Shown here: one piece after another, positions 36,221 through 45,175 of the stretch | Position numbering within the stretch: position 1 is the first letter of the stretch | How the letters are laid out: the number at the start of each line of letters is the position of its first letter | From: Sphingobacterium sp. ML3W | Lineage (GTDB): Bacteria > Bacteroidota > Bacteroidia > Sphingobacteriales > Sphingobacteriaceae | Assembly (NCBI RefSeq): GCF_029542085.1 | Contig: NZ_CP107036.1 | Span: forward strand, 4,278,001-4,342,000 | Direction of reading: 5' to 3' | Length of the DNA: 64,000 nt | Program-made: the position numbers and the translations under genes | Notes under the pieces: generated by a model | What the model was told of the DNA's origin: nothing | Databases searched by the model: none | Seen by the model: only the letters and a program-made list of their open reading frames with translations

Positions 36221-36258
36221 AATAGGGTATCCGATCATTTTGGATACCCTATTTTTCT
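36221..36258 (+). terminator. Terminator of the GAPDH gene
   Basis: A perfect 12-bp stem (36221-36232 with 36242-36253), a 9-nt loop, then a T-run; 20 bp after the stop. Confidence 0.85.
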
Positions 36259-36350
36259 TTAATGTCGTTCGTCCTCTCTTAACGTCTCTTTTTCAGCCAT
36301 GCAACTTCCGGCTAGTTTGCTTTTACCTTTGGAGCAGCTTTCTTTATATT

Positions 36351-37589
36351 TTATAAGTTGGCATTCTTCAAATATTTCATGATAATGGGTGTTGCTCCCG
36401 CTTTTTGCTGTACATATTGACGGGCGGATTTCGCTGCCTCTGCACGTTTTGATTGATCCTGCAATCGTCCAAAGGCATCCATAAGCCCCTTACTATCAGC
36501 AAATGAAAAGCCTCCCCCCTGTTCAATCAGATCTTTCGCTTCTTGGAATTTCTTAAAATTGGGACCAAACAGCACAGGCATTCCATAGGTTGCCGCTTCG
36601 AGCGTATTATGTATCCCTACACCAAATCCGCCGCCGATATAGGCGACCTCACCATAACCATACAAAGAAGACAAGAGTCCAATATTGTCTATGATCAATA
36701 CTTTTGCTTCCGTTAAAGTTACCGTCTCATATTCCGCCATTTTTGAAAAACGAAGCGCTGCAGGCCACAGATTTAATATGCTGACGATATGGCCCTCATT
36801 GATCTCGTGCGGCGCCAAGATTAACTTATATTCTGAAAACTGCTGGAACAGCTCTTTCAATAATTTTTCATCCTCAGGCCAGGTACTTCCAGCCACCAAA
36901 ACAGGAGCCGTTCCCACAAAATCCGCTATCAACGGTATTTCTTTTCGAACCTTAGGAAGGTCAATCACACGATCAAAACGTGTATCACCTGCTAATCCCG
37001 CATTTCGGATTCCATATTCTTTTAACAAACGCACGCTTTCCTCATTCTGAACAAAAAAATAAGTCACAAAGCCCAGAATTTTCAGAAAAAAGGTACCATA
37101 AGCTTGAAAGAAAATCTGTTCCGGTCTAAAAATTGCCGAAACAAGAAATAATGGAATAGACCTGCTGTGTAAGCCTTCAAAATAATAATACCAATATTCA
37201 TATTTTGTAAAGACTGCAAATGAGGGATTGATCAGGTCTAAAAAAAGCTTTGCATTCTGAGCAGTGTCATAAGGTAAATAGAAAACATGATCCGCCAGAT
37301 TGGTATTCTTTCTGATCTCATAGCCAGAAGGAGAATAAAATGTTACAATTATTTTATGGTCCAAATAATTATTTTTTACGGCTTCTAAAACAGGTCTTCC
37401 CTGCTCAAATTCGCCCAATGAAGCGAAGTGAAACCAGATATGTTTTTGGCTAGAGTCAACCGATTGTTTCATCCGCAAATACCAGTCTTTTCGCCCTGTT
37501 ACCATAAGGCGCGCTTTGGTATGAAAAGGGGCCAAAATACGCAATAAGAGTCCATAAAGAAAGATTCCAATTGAATAAAGCAAACGCAT
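36351..37589 (-). CDS. waaA: 3-deoxy-D-manno-octulosonic acid transferase (Kdo transferase)
   Basis: GT30 enzyme that adds Kdo to lipid A precursor at the inner membrane. Length 412 aa. An N-terminal membrane anchor (residues 1-19) precedes the GT-B fold; the family segments WFHFASLGEFEQGRPVLE, STWPEDEKLL, APHEI, and the C-terminal YIGGGFGVGIHNTLEAATYGMPVLFGPNF are clear. It is divergently arranged with the UDP-glucuronate decarboxylase-like gene. Confidence 0.94.
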   Translation of the reverse strand: MRLLYSIGIFLYGLLLRILAPFHTKARLMVTGRKDWYLRMKQSVDSSQKHIWFHFASLGEFEQGRPVLEAVKNNYLDHKIIVTFYSPSGYEIRKNTNLADHVFYLPYDTAQNAKLFLDLINPSFAVFTKYEYWYYYFEGLHSRSIPLFLVSAIFRPEQIFFQAYGTFFLKILGFVTYFFVQNEESVRLLKEYGIRNAGLAGDTRFDRVIDLPKVRKEIPLIADFVGTAPVLVAGSTWPEDEKLLKELFQQFSEYKLILAPHEINEGHIVSILNLWPAALRFSKMAEYETVTLTEAKVLIIDNIGLLSSLYGYGEVAYIGGGFGVGIHNTLEAATYGMPVLFGPNFKKFQEAKDLIEQGGGFSFADSKGLMDAFGRLQDQSKRAEAAKSARQYVQQKAGATPIIMKYLKNANL

Positions 37590-37615
37590 GTTGTTAAAAT
37601 AATGTTTATCTTAGT

Positions 37616-37623
37616 CAAAGATA
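37616..37623 (-). promoter_or_regulatory. Candidate -7 element of waaA
   Basis: Minus strand TATCTTTG in the 66-bp divergent spacer; predicts a 20-nt leader for waaA. Confidence 0.45.
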
Positions 37624-37655
37624 TCAAACCCATTTCATTAATAAGGAACCATTGA

Positions 37656-38648
37656 GTGGAAAATAAACATCGCAAACGGATTTTGATCACTGGAGCAGCA
37701 GGCTTCCTTGGTTCCCACCTTTGCGATCGCTTTATTGCCGAAGACTACGATGTTATCGGAATGGATAACCTGATCACTGGAGACCTACAGAATATCGCAC
37801 ATTTATTTAAGCTGGAGAATTTCGACTTTTATCATCACGATGTTTCAAAATTTGTGCATATTCCAGGAGATTTGGATTATATCCTCCATTTCGCTTCTCC
37901 AGCCAGTCCTGTTGATTACCTCAAAATCCCGATTCAGACACTCAAAGTCGGCTCCTTAGGTACGCATAATCTCCTTGGCTTGGCTAGGGCGAAACAAGCC
38001 CGGATATTAGTAGCATCGACCTCAGAAGTCTATGGCGACCCTTTGGTCTCACCACAGTCAGAAGATTATTGGGGCAATGTTAACCCTGTCGGCCCCAGAG
38101 GGGTATATGATGAGGCCAAAAGATTTCAGGAAGCAATTACGATGGCCTATCATAATGCGCATAGGCTGGACACACGTATCGTAAGAATATTTAACACCTT
38201 TGGTTCCAGAATGCGTCTAAATGACGGACGTGCGATTCCAACGTTTATAGCACAAGCTATTCGAGGCGAAGACATTACCCTTTTTGGTGATGGTTCACAA
38301 ACACGGTCATTCTGTTATATCGATGACCAAATCGAAGGCATTTATAGGTTGTTGCATTCAGATTGTATACAGCCCATAAACATAGGTAATCCAGATGAAA
38401 TATCACTATTACAGTTGGCACAGGAGATCATAGCACTAACAGGCAGCTCAAGTAAGATCAGCCATAGGCCATTGCCCATAGACGACCCTAAACAACGTAA
38501 ACCGGATATTGGTCTAGCGAAGGCAAAATTGAATTGGCAGCCCAAAATAGACCGAAAATTAGGCTTAGAAAAAACCATAGATTTTTACAGAAAGGTTCCT
38601 TTGGAAACTTTATTACATAAAGACTTTACATACTATAATCAAAAATAA
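37656..38648 (+). CDS. UDP-glucuronic acid decarboxylase-like SDR epimerase
   Basis: Extended short-chain dehydrogenase acting on a nucleotide sugar. Rossmann motif GAAGFLGSHL at residues 13-22; active site with S-T-S-E-V-Y-G-D and Y-x3-K (GVYDEAKRFQE). The DEAKR form and the FNTFGSRMR segment match UDP-xylose synthase-type enzymes. At 330 aa the length fits. The start codon is GTG, preceded by AAGGA. The stop overlaps the ATG of galE (TAATG), implying coupling. Confidence 0.87.
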   Translation: MENKHRKRILITGAAGFLGSHLCDRFIAEDYDVIGMDNLITGDLQNIAHLFKLENFDFYHHDVSKFVHIPGDLDYILHFASPASPVDYLKIPIQTLKVGSLGTHNLLGLARAKQARILVASTSEVYGDPLVSPQSEDYWGNVNPVGPRGVYDEAKRFQEAITMAYHNAHRLDTRIVRIFNTFGSRMRLNDGRAIPTFIAQAIRGEDITLFGDGSQTRSFCYIDDQIEGIYRLLHSDCIQPINIGNPDEISLLQLAQEIIALTGSSSKISHRPLPIDDPKQRKPDIGLAKAKLNWQPKIDRKLGLEKTIDFYRKVPLETLLHKDFTYYNQK

Positions 38649-39679
38649 TGAGCAAAAAAATATTAGTCACAGGCGGAACAGGCTATATTGGTTCTCACAC
38701 AGTTGTCGAACTACATCAGGCAGGATATATTCCTGTCATCGTTGATGATCTTTCCAATTCAAATATCAAGATATTGGATCAAATAGAGAAAATCATCGGG
38801 ATTAAACCCGAATTTCATCAATTCGATCTTTGTGATTCCAATAAGGTAAATGAATTTGTGAAAAATAACAGTGATATTTCAGGGATTATTCATTTTGCAG
38901 CATCCAAAGCTGTAGGTGAATCCGTTCAAAACCCTTTAAAATACTACCACAATAATTTCTTCTCCTTGATCAACATCTTGGAATCTTATCGGAATAAACC
39001 GATTAATTTTGTATTCTCTTCAAGCTGTACTGTTTACGGCGAACCAGACTATCTTCCTGTCAATGAAAGTGCTCCTGTAAAAAAAGCAACTTCACCTTAT
39101 GGAAATACAAAACAGATCGCCGAAGAGATTCTTCAAGAAACAGCTACTGCATACGATAACTATAACATTATCGCCCTACGTTACTTCAATCCAGTAGGTG
39201 CGCATGAGTCTGCATTGATAGGCGAACTTCCAAATGGTGTACCTCAAAACTTATTACCATTCATTACGCAGACCGCTATCGGAAAAAGAGAAAAACTAAT
39301 GGTATTTGGAGACGATTATGACACACCTGATGGTTCTTGTGTACGTGATTATATTCACGTGGTCGATTTAGCAAAGGCACACGTTGCTGCAATCAAATTA
39401 TTGGAAAAAGGAAACCCTAACGGACAATATGATGTGTTTAATGTAGGAACTGGTAACGGTTATTCAGTACTTGAAGCCATCAAAGCATTTGAAAAAGCCT
39501 CTGGTCAAAAATTGAATTATGAAATTGGCCCACGTCGGGATGGCGATATCATCAAAGTATATGGTGACGTGACCAAATCGGCAGATCAATTGCACTGGAA
39601 AGCTGCATTGGGCATCGATGAGATGATGGCCTCCGCATGGGCGTGGGAAAAAAATCTGAAAGAAAATCCTTTGGATTAA
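38648..39679 (+). CDS. galE: UDP-glucose 4-epimerase
   Basis: Interconverts UDP-glucose and UDP-galactose. Rossmann motif GGTGYIGSHT at residues 8-17, catalytic SSSCTVYG and Y-x3-K (SPYGNTKQ), and the segment ALRYFNPVGAHESALIGE are diagnostic. At 343 aa it has family length. It is cotranscribed with the preceding epimerase and followed by a terminator. Confidence 0.96.
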   Translation: MSKKILVTGGTGYIGSHTVVELHQAGYIPVIVDDLSNSNIKILDQIEKIIGIKPEFHQFDLCDSNKVNEFVKNNSDISGIIHFAASKAVGESVQNPLKYYHNNFFSLINILESYRNKPINFVFSSSCTVYGEPDYLPVNESAPVKKATSPYGNTKQIAEEILQETATAYDNYNIIALRYFNPVGAHESALIGELPNGVPQNLLPFITQTAIGKREKLMVFGDDYDTPDGSCVRDYIHVVDLAKAHVAAIKLLEKGNPNGQYDVFNVGTGNGYSVLEAIKAFEKASGQKLNYEIGPRRDGDIIKVYGDVTKSADQLHWKAALGIDEMMASAWAWEKNLKENPLD

Positions 39680-39726
39680 ATAGGAGCTCGTTGAGCTCAA
39701 GAAAGCATTATAATTTTTCACTTCAT

Positions 39727-39761
39727 ATGACCGTCTTAAGAACTGAGACGGTCATTTTTTT
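39727..39761 (+). terminator. Terminator of the galE operon
   Basis: A perfect 10-bp stem (39727-39736 with 39746-39755), a 9-nt loop and a T-run of seven. Confidence 0.85.
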
Positions 39762-39812
39762 GATAATAGTGGATTGGATTGTTTGCATCCTTTCTCTTTT
39801 TCCAAAGGCTAC

Positions 39813-39836
39813 GCCTTGTTTCTGAAGAAACAAGGC
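39813..39836. repeat. 24-bp palindrome
   Basis: Eleven-base arms GCCTTGTTTCT and AGAAACAAGGC separated by two bases. No T-run follows. It lies about 50 bp after the galE terminator. Confidence 0.6.
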
Positions 39837-40123
39837 TGGGTAAAATCAGCTTATTTTTGTTGAAAAATTTACACGAAGAACCGTGTTAGTTGTTTGATAA
39901 ATCCATTATCATCTATTCCTATACCTAAAGGCACCACAGTAAAACCCTGTTATCAAGCATCTTGTTGATTTTTGGACAATTCCAAATTTGAGTAAAATGA
40001 CAATTGTAAATCTTGCAATTTTCAAGGGACTTTGTTGTAAATAGCTTATGGACAAGTTCGCTCCATGCTCGTCCCGCTCCCGACTTGTAAAAAACATGCA
40101 GGCACAGTGAAAGCACCGTAAAA

Positions 40124-40156
40124 GGTGGACTCAAGGTGGACTCACTGTGCACTCAA
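40124..40156. repeat. Three tandem 11-bp repeats
   Basis: Two copies of GGTGGACTCA plus one base, then a third, degenerate copy ending in ACTCA. They lie inside the gene-poor stretch. Confidence 0.6.
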
Positions 40157-40425
40157 ACTGCTTACAGTTCGAACTCGGTAATAACATGGTCTTAACTTGG
40201 TCCCCATCAGATCCCTTTGCCAGCCGAAGGGTGACAGTAGACATCCCCAAGAAGCAACTTGACAAAATATGTGCTTGATATCGATGCATTACTTTTTTGG
40301 AAAAACCGGCACCCAGCTCGATTCGACTGCCATTGGTAGGATCATTACGTAATAAAAAGCGAAAACAAGCATCACGATCTTTCAGCAAAGCATTCTTAAT
40401 GTTGAGATGAATAAGAAATTCCCCT

Positions 40426-42168
40426 TTAGACAAGTTCTTTATCAGAGATATATTCCATCAATATTCCGGCCTGTCCACCAAGTTTCTTTTTCAAACGTTG
40501 CATTGATTTTTTGATTGCATCAGGAGTAACGCCCAAAACATTGGCAACCTCTCTATTATTTAAGCCCATTTTCATAAGCACAATCACCCTCAGATTAGAT
40601 TCGGTAATATCTGGAAATTTAGCCTGAATATTTTGCAATAAGTTCGGAAACTCCTTAGCAAGCAGAAGCTTAAATTCCTGCCATTTCTCATCGGTGATAA
40701 GATGAGACTGCAAAAGTGTTTTAAGTTCATCCCGGTCTTTGACAGGTGTCTCCCCCATTTCATCAAGCATAGAAGAAAGAAGATCTATCTGTTCATTATT
40801 ACGCTTGAGATATACCATATACTCCTCTAGCTGACTTTTGGAACTCATCAATTCCTTGTCCAATTCGGCTTTGGTGTACTTGAGATTCAACAACTGATAT
40901 TCATATTCCCGCATACGCTTACGTGAACGGTATCGAAAGGCATTATAAATAAAAAAGGAAACGACCAATACAAACAAACTCAATGTCACCCACAATCTTG
41001 TTTCAGCACGTTTCTTCTTGATGAGCGCCTGAGCCAAAGATAGTTTATCAGCATATTTTTGCTTGTCAGCCATAAATTTCAATTGCGACAACACGGGATC
41101 TCCATCCAGAAATCGCAATGAATCTTGGAGTTGTTCGATACGCCGGCGCGCATTTAGTTCTTGCTTCAAGTCACCATTTTGAACAGCAAGATTCAACTTA
41201 TGCCCCTCAAGCTCCAATATCGTCTTTTTGTCATCGGCTCCTTCCAATAGATGTTCGGTTTCCTTGATCATTTGACGGACTTCGCGATTTGCGCCCATAG
41301 AAATACACAAGCGGATCCGCATCATTAAAGCAAAAACGGTATTTTTATTATTACCCAGAGATTTCGAGATTTCCAAATCTTTATCCAAAAGTGACAATGC
41401 CTTCTGATAATCTTTCATTCCCTCGTAGATCCGTGCCTGATTGCCCAAGGTCTTGGCATAACGAAGAGAATCCTTCTCAGAAAGCGCCAAATTTTGGGCA
41501 ATCTCAAAATTTTTCATCGCCTGCACCGTATCCCCACCACTTTTTAAAGTCAATAAGCCTAGGTTGTCCAAAATCTCGGCTTTCAGTTTTGGAGAGATGC
41601 CTTCTTGCTGTTGGCCGAGTTCCAAATACTTAATTCCCGTTCTATAGTCGCCCAAAGTGCCGAAGAAATAACCAAGCTTTTTGTATGTATGTGTCAGATC
41701 TAACACCAGATCCTTTGGTATATCCTCTATGCCCTTTTCACCCTCCAATAGCAGAGGAAGTGCCTCAGAAGCTTTTAGACATCTGTACAGATAAAAACCG
41801 TACATCACCTTTACCCAAGCTTTGACATTCTGATAATTATACTCCTTTTCCAGGTCGAGTGCCTTTAGGTAGTATTTGTCACTAAAGCTATTTCTTCCAC
41901 CTTCACTGTCAAAAGATTGATCCGCTAACAAGCAATAATAAATCGCGAGCAATGCATTGTCATTTTTCCGAATAGCCTGATTAAAATATGGGGTTAGGTA
42001 TATGCTCAACGCTGAACTAGAAGTCTGATACTTCTGTGATTCCCGGATAATTGTCTCATAAAAGTTCTTTTCTTCCACAGAAGAATTAGAATCCATGATA
42101 TCCATTCCAAAAACAGCGCGACTGGGAATTATCGTTATAAAAAAAAGTATAATAAAAAATCTCAGCAT
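40426..42168 (-). CDS. Membrane-anchored TPR regulator with C-terminal LuxR-like helix-turn-helix
   Basis: A 580-residue protein. A signal peptide or anchor covers residues 1-20. TPR helices fill about 100-330 (for example LGNQARIYEGMKDYQKALSLL). One membrane helix lies near 385-405 (LWVTLSLFVLVVSFFIYNAF). A coiled coil follows, then a helix-turn-helix near 520-570 (SNLRVIVLMKMGLNNREVANVLGVTPDAIKKSMQRLKKK). The layout places the repeats in the periplasm and the DNA-binding domain in the cytoplasm, a common Bacteroidota one-component design. The target is unknown. Confidence 0.88.
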   Translation of the reverse strand: MLRFFIILFFITIIPSRAVFGMDIMDSNSSVEEKNFYETIIRESQKYQTSSSALSIYLTPYFNQAIRKNDNALLAIYYCLLADQSFDSEGGRNSFSDKYYLKALDLEKEYNYQNVKAWVKVMYGFYLYRCLKASEALPLLLEGEKGIEDIPKDLVLDLTHTYKKLGYFFGTLGDYRTGIKYLELGQQQEGISPKLKAEILDNLGLLTLKSGGDTVQAMKNFEIAQNLALSEKDSLRYAKTLGNQARIYEGMKDYQKALSLLDKDLEISKSLGNNKNTVFALMMRIRLCISMGANREVRQMIKETEHLLEGADDKKTILELEGHKLNLAVQNGDLKQELNARRRIEQLQDSLRFLDGDPVLSQLKFMADKQKYADKLSLAQALIKKKRAETRLWVTLSLFVLVVSFFIYNAFRYRSRKRMREYEYQLLNLKYTKAELDKELMSSKSQLEEYMVYLKRNNEQIDLLSSMLDEMGETPVKDRDELKTLLQSHLITDEKWQEFKLLLAKEFPNLLQNIQAKFPDITESNLRVIVLMKMGLNNREVANVLGVTPDAIKKSMQRLKKKLGGQAGILMEYISDKELV

Positions 42169-42317
42169 AACGGCATAGAAATCGAATTTCTCACTAAAAA
42201 TAAAAAATAATTTTAATTAAATCAGCATACATTAAAATCAACATACAGATAAAAGAGAAATACGCTGATCCGATAAAATAAATGATTAAACTGGGATTCC
42301 GGACATCTTAAATATCT

Positions 42318-42917
42318 TTAGAAAGATGTATCATGCCCATGTGAACTAAAACTATAAATGCGATTTGGCGTAATGGCTTTAGTCAATACAACATCGTGTT
42401 CATTTCGATCAGCGATTCGTTCGATTGGATCAAAAAAAGATAGTCCTACACGTTGGGTTTCTAACGTACAAAGTGCAAAAAAACGATCATAAAATCCTTT
42501 CCCATAACCGACGCGATGACCATCAACATCAAACGCCAATAAAGGAACTAGAATAAAATCAATAACTGAAGGGCGTACTTCTACTCCTGAAACAGGCTCC
42601 GGAATTCCCCACTCATTCGTCTCGAAAATCGTTTGATGATCAAGGATATAGTGTTGCATGGAATAGTTCGAAAAGTTTGAGCGAGATACGACCAAGATGA
42701 TCTTCGGAAAAAATTCCTTCACATAATTTATGATAGGATAAGTATCGGGTTCATGATATTTTTGGATTGGAAGATAAACATGCATATAGCTAACCTTTGT
42801 TAGATCTATTTTTTGAAATTGCAACAGTAATTTATGGTTAAGACTTTCCTCATCTTCTGTGGAAAGTTGGCATCTTTTTATCTTAAACTCCTGTCTTAAT
42901 TCCTTTTTAGATTTCAT
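42318..42917 (-). CDS. 5-formyltetrahydrofolate cyclo-ligase
   Basis: ATP-dependent conversion of 5-formyl-THF to methenyl-THF. N-terminal basic helix with KKELRQEFKIKR; the C-terminal phosphate-binding signature VGYGKGFYDRF (near residues 138-148) and the substrate segment PLLAFDVDGHR are clear. At 199 aa it is standard. Monocistronic. Confidence 0.93.
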   Translation of the reverse strand: MKSKKELRQEFKIKRCQLSTEDEESLNHKLLLQFQKIDLTKVSYMHVYLPIQKYHEPDTYPIINYVKEFFPKIILVVSRSNFSNYSMQHYILDHQTIFETNEWGIPEPVSGVEVRPSVIDFILVPLLAFDVDGHRVGYGKGFYDRFFALCTLETQRVGLSFFDPIERIADRNEHDVVLTKAITPNRIYSFSSHGHDTSF

Positions 42918-43018
42918 GCTTAAAGATAATTTTTTTATTCCATCATTCAGCTGAAACGCATCCAGTAAATGGATGATCTAATTCTCGATAATGAAACTGC
43001 AAATAGACGGAAGCAGGC

Positions 43019-43054
43019 AAAAAAAACGGCCTTGTAGCGAGCGCTATCAAGACC
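43019..43054 (-). terminator. Terminator of efp
   Basis: Minus strand hairpin of about 12 bp with one bulge (43028-43054), followed by a run of T (43019-43026), 30 bp after the efp stop. Confidence 0.75.
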
Positions 43055-43084
43055 GAATAATCAACCTAAACCTAAAATCTTATA

Positions 43085-43645
43085 TTACTTTACGCGTTCG
43101 ATATAGTTACCTGTTTGCGTATCGACTCTTACTTTCTCTCCCTGGTTAATGAATAAAGGCACCATAATCTCTACTCCTGTTTCTACAGTAGCTTTTTTCA
43201 AAGCGTTTGTAGAAGTATCTCCCTTCACTGCTGGCTCCGTATATGTAATTTCCAATTCAACACTTTTCGGTGCTTCTGCCATAATAGGCTCATCACTTTC
43301 AAAAGCAATAATGACAGTCATTCCTTCTTTCAGGAAACGCGCTGAATCACCAAATAAAAACTTAGGAATATTGAATTGCTCGTATGTGTTGTTGTCCATC
43401 ACTACGAAAAATTCGCCATCCTCGTATAGGTATTGGTAATCACTCGTTTCAACACGCGCAATCTCCACACTCTCATCAACTCTAAAACGATATTCAACTA
43501 ATTTCCCAGTCTTCACGTTACGCATTCTTGCTTGATAAAAAGCGCGCAAATTACCTGGTGTACGGTGTATATATTCTTCTACAGAGACTAACTCTCCGTT
43601 AAATCTTAAAATATTTCCTGATTTTACCTCTGATGCCTTAGCCAT
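43085..43645 (-). CDS. efp: Translation elongation factor P
   Basis: Relieves ribosome stalling at polyproline. Three-domain, 186-aa protein. KOW-like N-domain with the tip loop HRTPGNLRAFYQARMRNVKTG; the usual modified lysine position is occupied by an arginine-proximal loop (TPGNLRA) rather than the EF-P K34 GKG loop, which matches the arginine/asparagine-containing Bacteroidota forms. C-terminal signature ETGVEIMVPLFINQGEKVRVDTQTGNY is exact. Confidence 0.95.
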   Translation of the reverse strand: MAKASEVKSGNILRFNGELVSVEEYIHRTPGNLRAFYQARMRNVKTGKLVEYRFRVDESVEIARVETSDYQYLYEDGEFFVVMDNNTYEQFNIPKFLFGDSARFLKEGMTVIIAFESDEPIMAEAPKSVELEITYTEPAVKGDTSTNALKKATVETGVEIMVPLFINQGEKVRVDTQTGNYIERVK

Positions 43646-43688
43646 TCTTTGAATTGAACTTTAAACGGTTATCTCATTATTGAGTCGT

Positions 43689-43696
43689 CAAAAATA
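43689..43696 (-). promoter_or_regulatory. Candidate -7 element of efp
   Basis: Minus strand TATTTTTG; predicts a leader of about 37 nt for efp, which is 84 bp away from the upstream ABC gene. Confidence 0.45.
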
Positions 43697-43729
43697 CAAA
43701 AACTAATTGTTTTATAAAAATTTTATTCG

Positions 43730-44353
43730 CTACTTTTTGAAGTCGACGATAGAAATTGTTTCGTCACAAAATTCGTATTCTTTTTTTTGATTTGAACAGA
43801 TAATAAACAATCTAAAATCGAGCTTGGTACGCGCTATTAAATTCAGATACCATTCCTCTCCTGCGCTATCCAGATTACTTGTTGGCTCGTCCAACAATAC
43901 TAAATTTGAATTAGAGCAACATGCCAGTACCAGTTTAACCCGCTGACGCATTCCTGATGAAAAATGCTTTATTTCTTTGTCCAGAGCACTTTCCAACCCT
44001 AACAAATTTAAAACACTTTCTTTATCAAAACCCTGAAGATAACTTTTAAATTGAAAATGAAAATCGAACAGCTCACGCAAGGTAAATTCTTCAATCAACT
44101 CTATATATGGTGCAGCGATAGACAATTGTTGGTAAACCTGATCAATACCAATGATGCTCTCCCCATTCGTATAAACCAATTCACCTTCAGAAGATGACAA
44201 GCTCCCAGAAAGAACCTTCAACAAGGTGGATTTTCCAGAACCATTCTGTCCGAGGACAGCATAGCTCTTTCCGGATTCAAAACGATAGTTAATATGCCTG
44301 AAAATCCATTCGCTGTTATATCTTCGACCAATATCCTTTAATGTTATTTCCAA
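43730..44353 (-). CDS. ABC transporter ATP-binding protein
   Basis: A 207-residue nucleotide-binding subunit. Walker A GQNGSGKST (about 36-44), signature FSSGMRQRVKLVLA, Walker B LVLLDEPTSNLD. No permease gene is adjacent. It lies in the lpx operon, 23 bp after lpxA, a placement that recurs in Bacteroidota as far as I recall. Substrate unknown; lipid or LPS-related transport is only suggested by position. Confidence 0.9.
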   Translation of the reverse strand: MEITLKDIGRRYNSEWIFRHINYRFESGKSYAVLGQNGSGKSTLLKVLSGSLSSSEGELVYTNGESIIGIDQVYQQLSIAAPYIELIEEFTLRELFDFHFQFKSYLQGFDKESVLNLLGLESALDKEIKHFSSGMRQRVKLVLACCSNSNLVLLDEPTSNLDSAGEEWYLNLIARTKLDFRLFIICSNQKKEYEFCDETISIVDFKK

Positions 44354-44376
44354 AGCTATAAAAATCAGTAATGCTA

Positions 44377-45165
44377 TTACATCGCTCTATTGTTGAATCC
44401 CTTCATGATACCTCTTCCGGAGTTCCGAATGAAATCCAAAATTTCATCACGGATCTCTGTTGCCTGATATTCAGCTTCAATAATTTCTATTGCTTTAGCA
44501 AGATTTCGGTTCTGAACAAATAGAATCCGGTAAAGATTTTGAATTTCAGCTATCTGTTCTTCCGAAAAACCTCTTCTCCGCAATCCCACAGAGTTAATTC
44601 CTGCATATGAAATCGGCTCACGGGCTGCTTTTACAAATGGAGGAATATCTTTCCGCACCAAAGAACCTCCTGTGACGAATGCATGCGAACCAATTTTCAC
44701 AAATTGATGTACTGCAACCATTCCTGCTAAAACAACATAATCCCCGACTGTGATATGTCCCGCAAGGGTACTATTATTCGAAAAAACACAATTATCACCC
44801 ACTTCACAATCGTGTGCAACGTGGCTGTAAGCTTGAATCAAACAGTTTTTACCGATGACAGTTTTATAACGGTCCTTGGTTCCTCTATTGATTGTTACAC
44901 ATTCACGAATCGTTGTATTATCTCCAATTTCTGCTGTTGTAATCTCGCCATCAAATTTTAAGTCTTGAGGTTCACCAGAAATCACGGCACCGGGATATAT
45001 CTTACAGTTCTTTCCAATTCGAGCTCCATCCATAATGGTCACGTTTGAACCAATCCAAGTACCTTCTCCAATGACAACGTCCTTGTAAATGGTTACAAAT
45101 GGTTCAATGACCACATTTTTAGCAATCTTTGCTTCTGGATGAATATAAGCTAATGGCTGTATCAT
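44377..45165 (-). CDS. lpxA: UDP-N-acetylglucosamine acyltransferase
   Basis: First step of lipid A synthesis. The left-handed beta-helix of hexapeptide repeats (AKIAKNVVIEPFVTIYKDVVIGEG onward) covers residues 7-185; catalytic histidine lies in YSHVAHDCEVGDN; the C-terminal helical domain has GINSVGLRRRGFSEEQI. At 262 aa it is standard. It starts 10 bp after lpxC/fabZ. Confidence 0.96.
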   Translation of the reverse strand: MIQPLAYIHPEAKIAKNVVIEPFVTIYKDVVIGEGTWIGSNVTIMDGARIGKNCKIYPGAVISGEPQDLKFDGEITTAEIGDNTTIRECVTINRGTKDRYKTVIGKNCLIQAYSHVAHDCEVGDNCVFSNNSTLAGHITVGDYVVLAGMVAVHQFVKIGSHAFVTGGSLVRKDIPPFVKAAREPISYAGINSVGLRRRGFSEEQIAEIQNLYRILFVQNRNLAKAIEIIEAEYQATEIRDEILDFIRNSGRGIMKGFNNRAM

Positions 45166-45175
45166 CTATACTTCT

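Larger units (their letters stand above)
39764..40425. other. Gene-poor stretch with short repeats
   Basis: About 660 bp between galE and the TPR/LuxR-type gene. Open frames here (up to 100 codons, minus strand) have no recognisable family and poor protein character. The stretch holds a 24-bp near-perfect palindrome (39813-39836) and three tandem 11-bp units (40124-40156). GC content seems higher than in neighbouring spacers between about 40040 and 40350. It may be the decayed remnant of a mobile element or hold an RNA; I cannot decide. Confidence 0.4.

Noticed and set aside
39909..40152. Two overlapping minus-strand reading frames of 62 and 75 codons
   Set aside because: They overlap each other in different frames and have no protein-like features; considered chance frames in the repeat-bearing stretch.
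40131..40433. A 100-codon minus-strand reading frame next to the TPR/LuxR-type gene
   Set aside because: No recognisable family, composition unlike a protein of this genome, and it runs into the tandem repeats; treated as non-coding.
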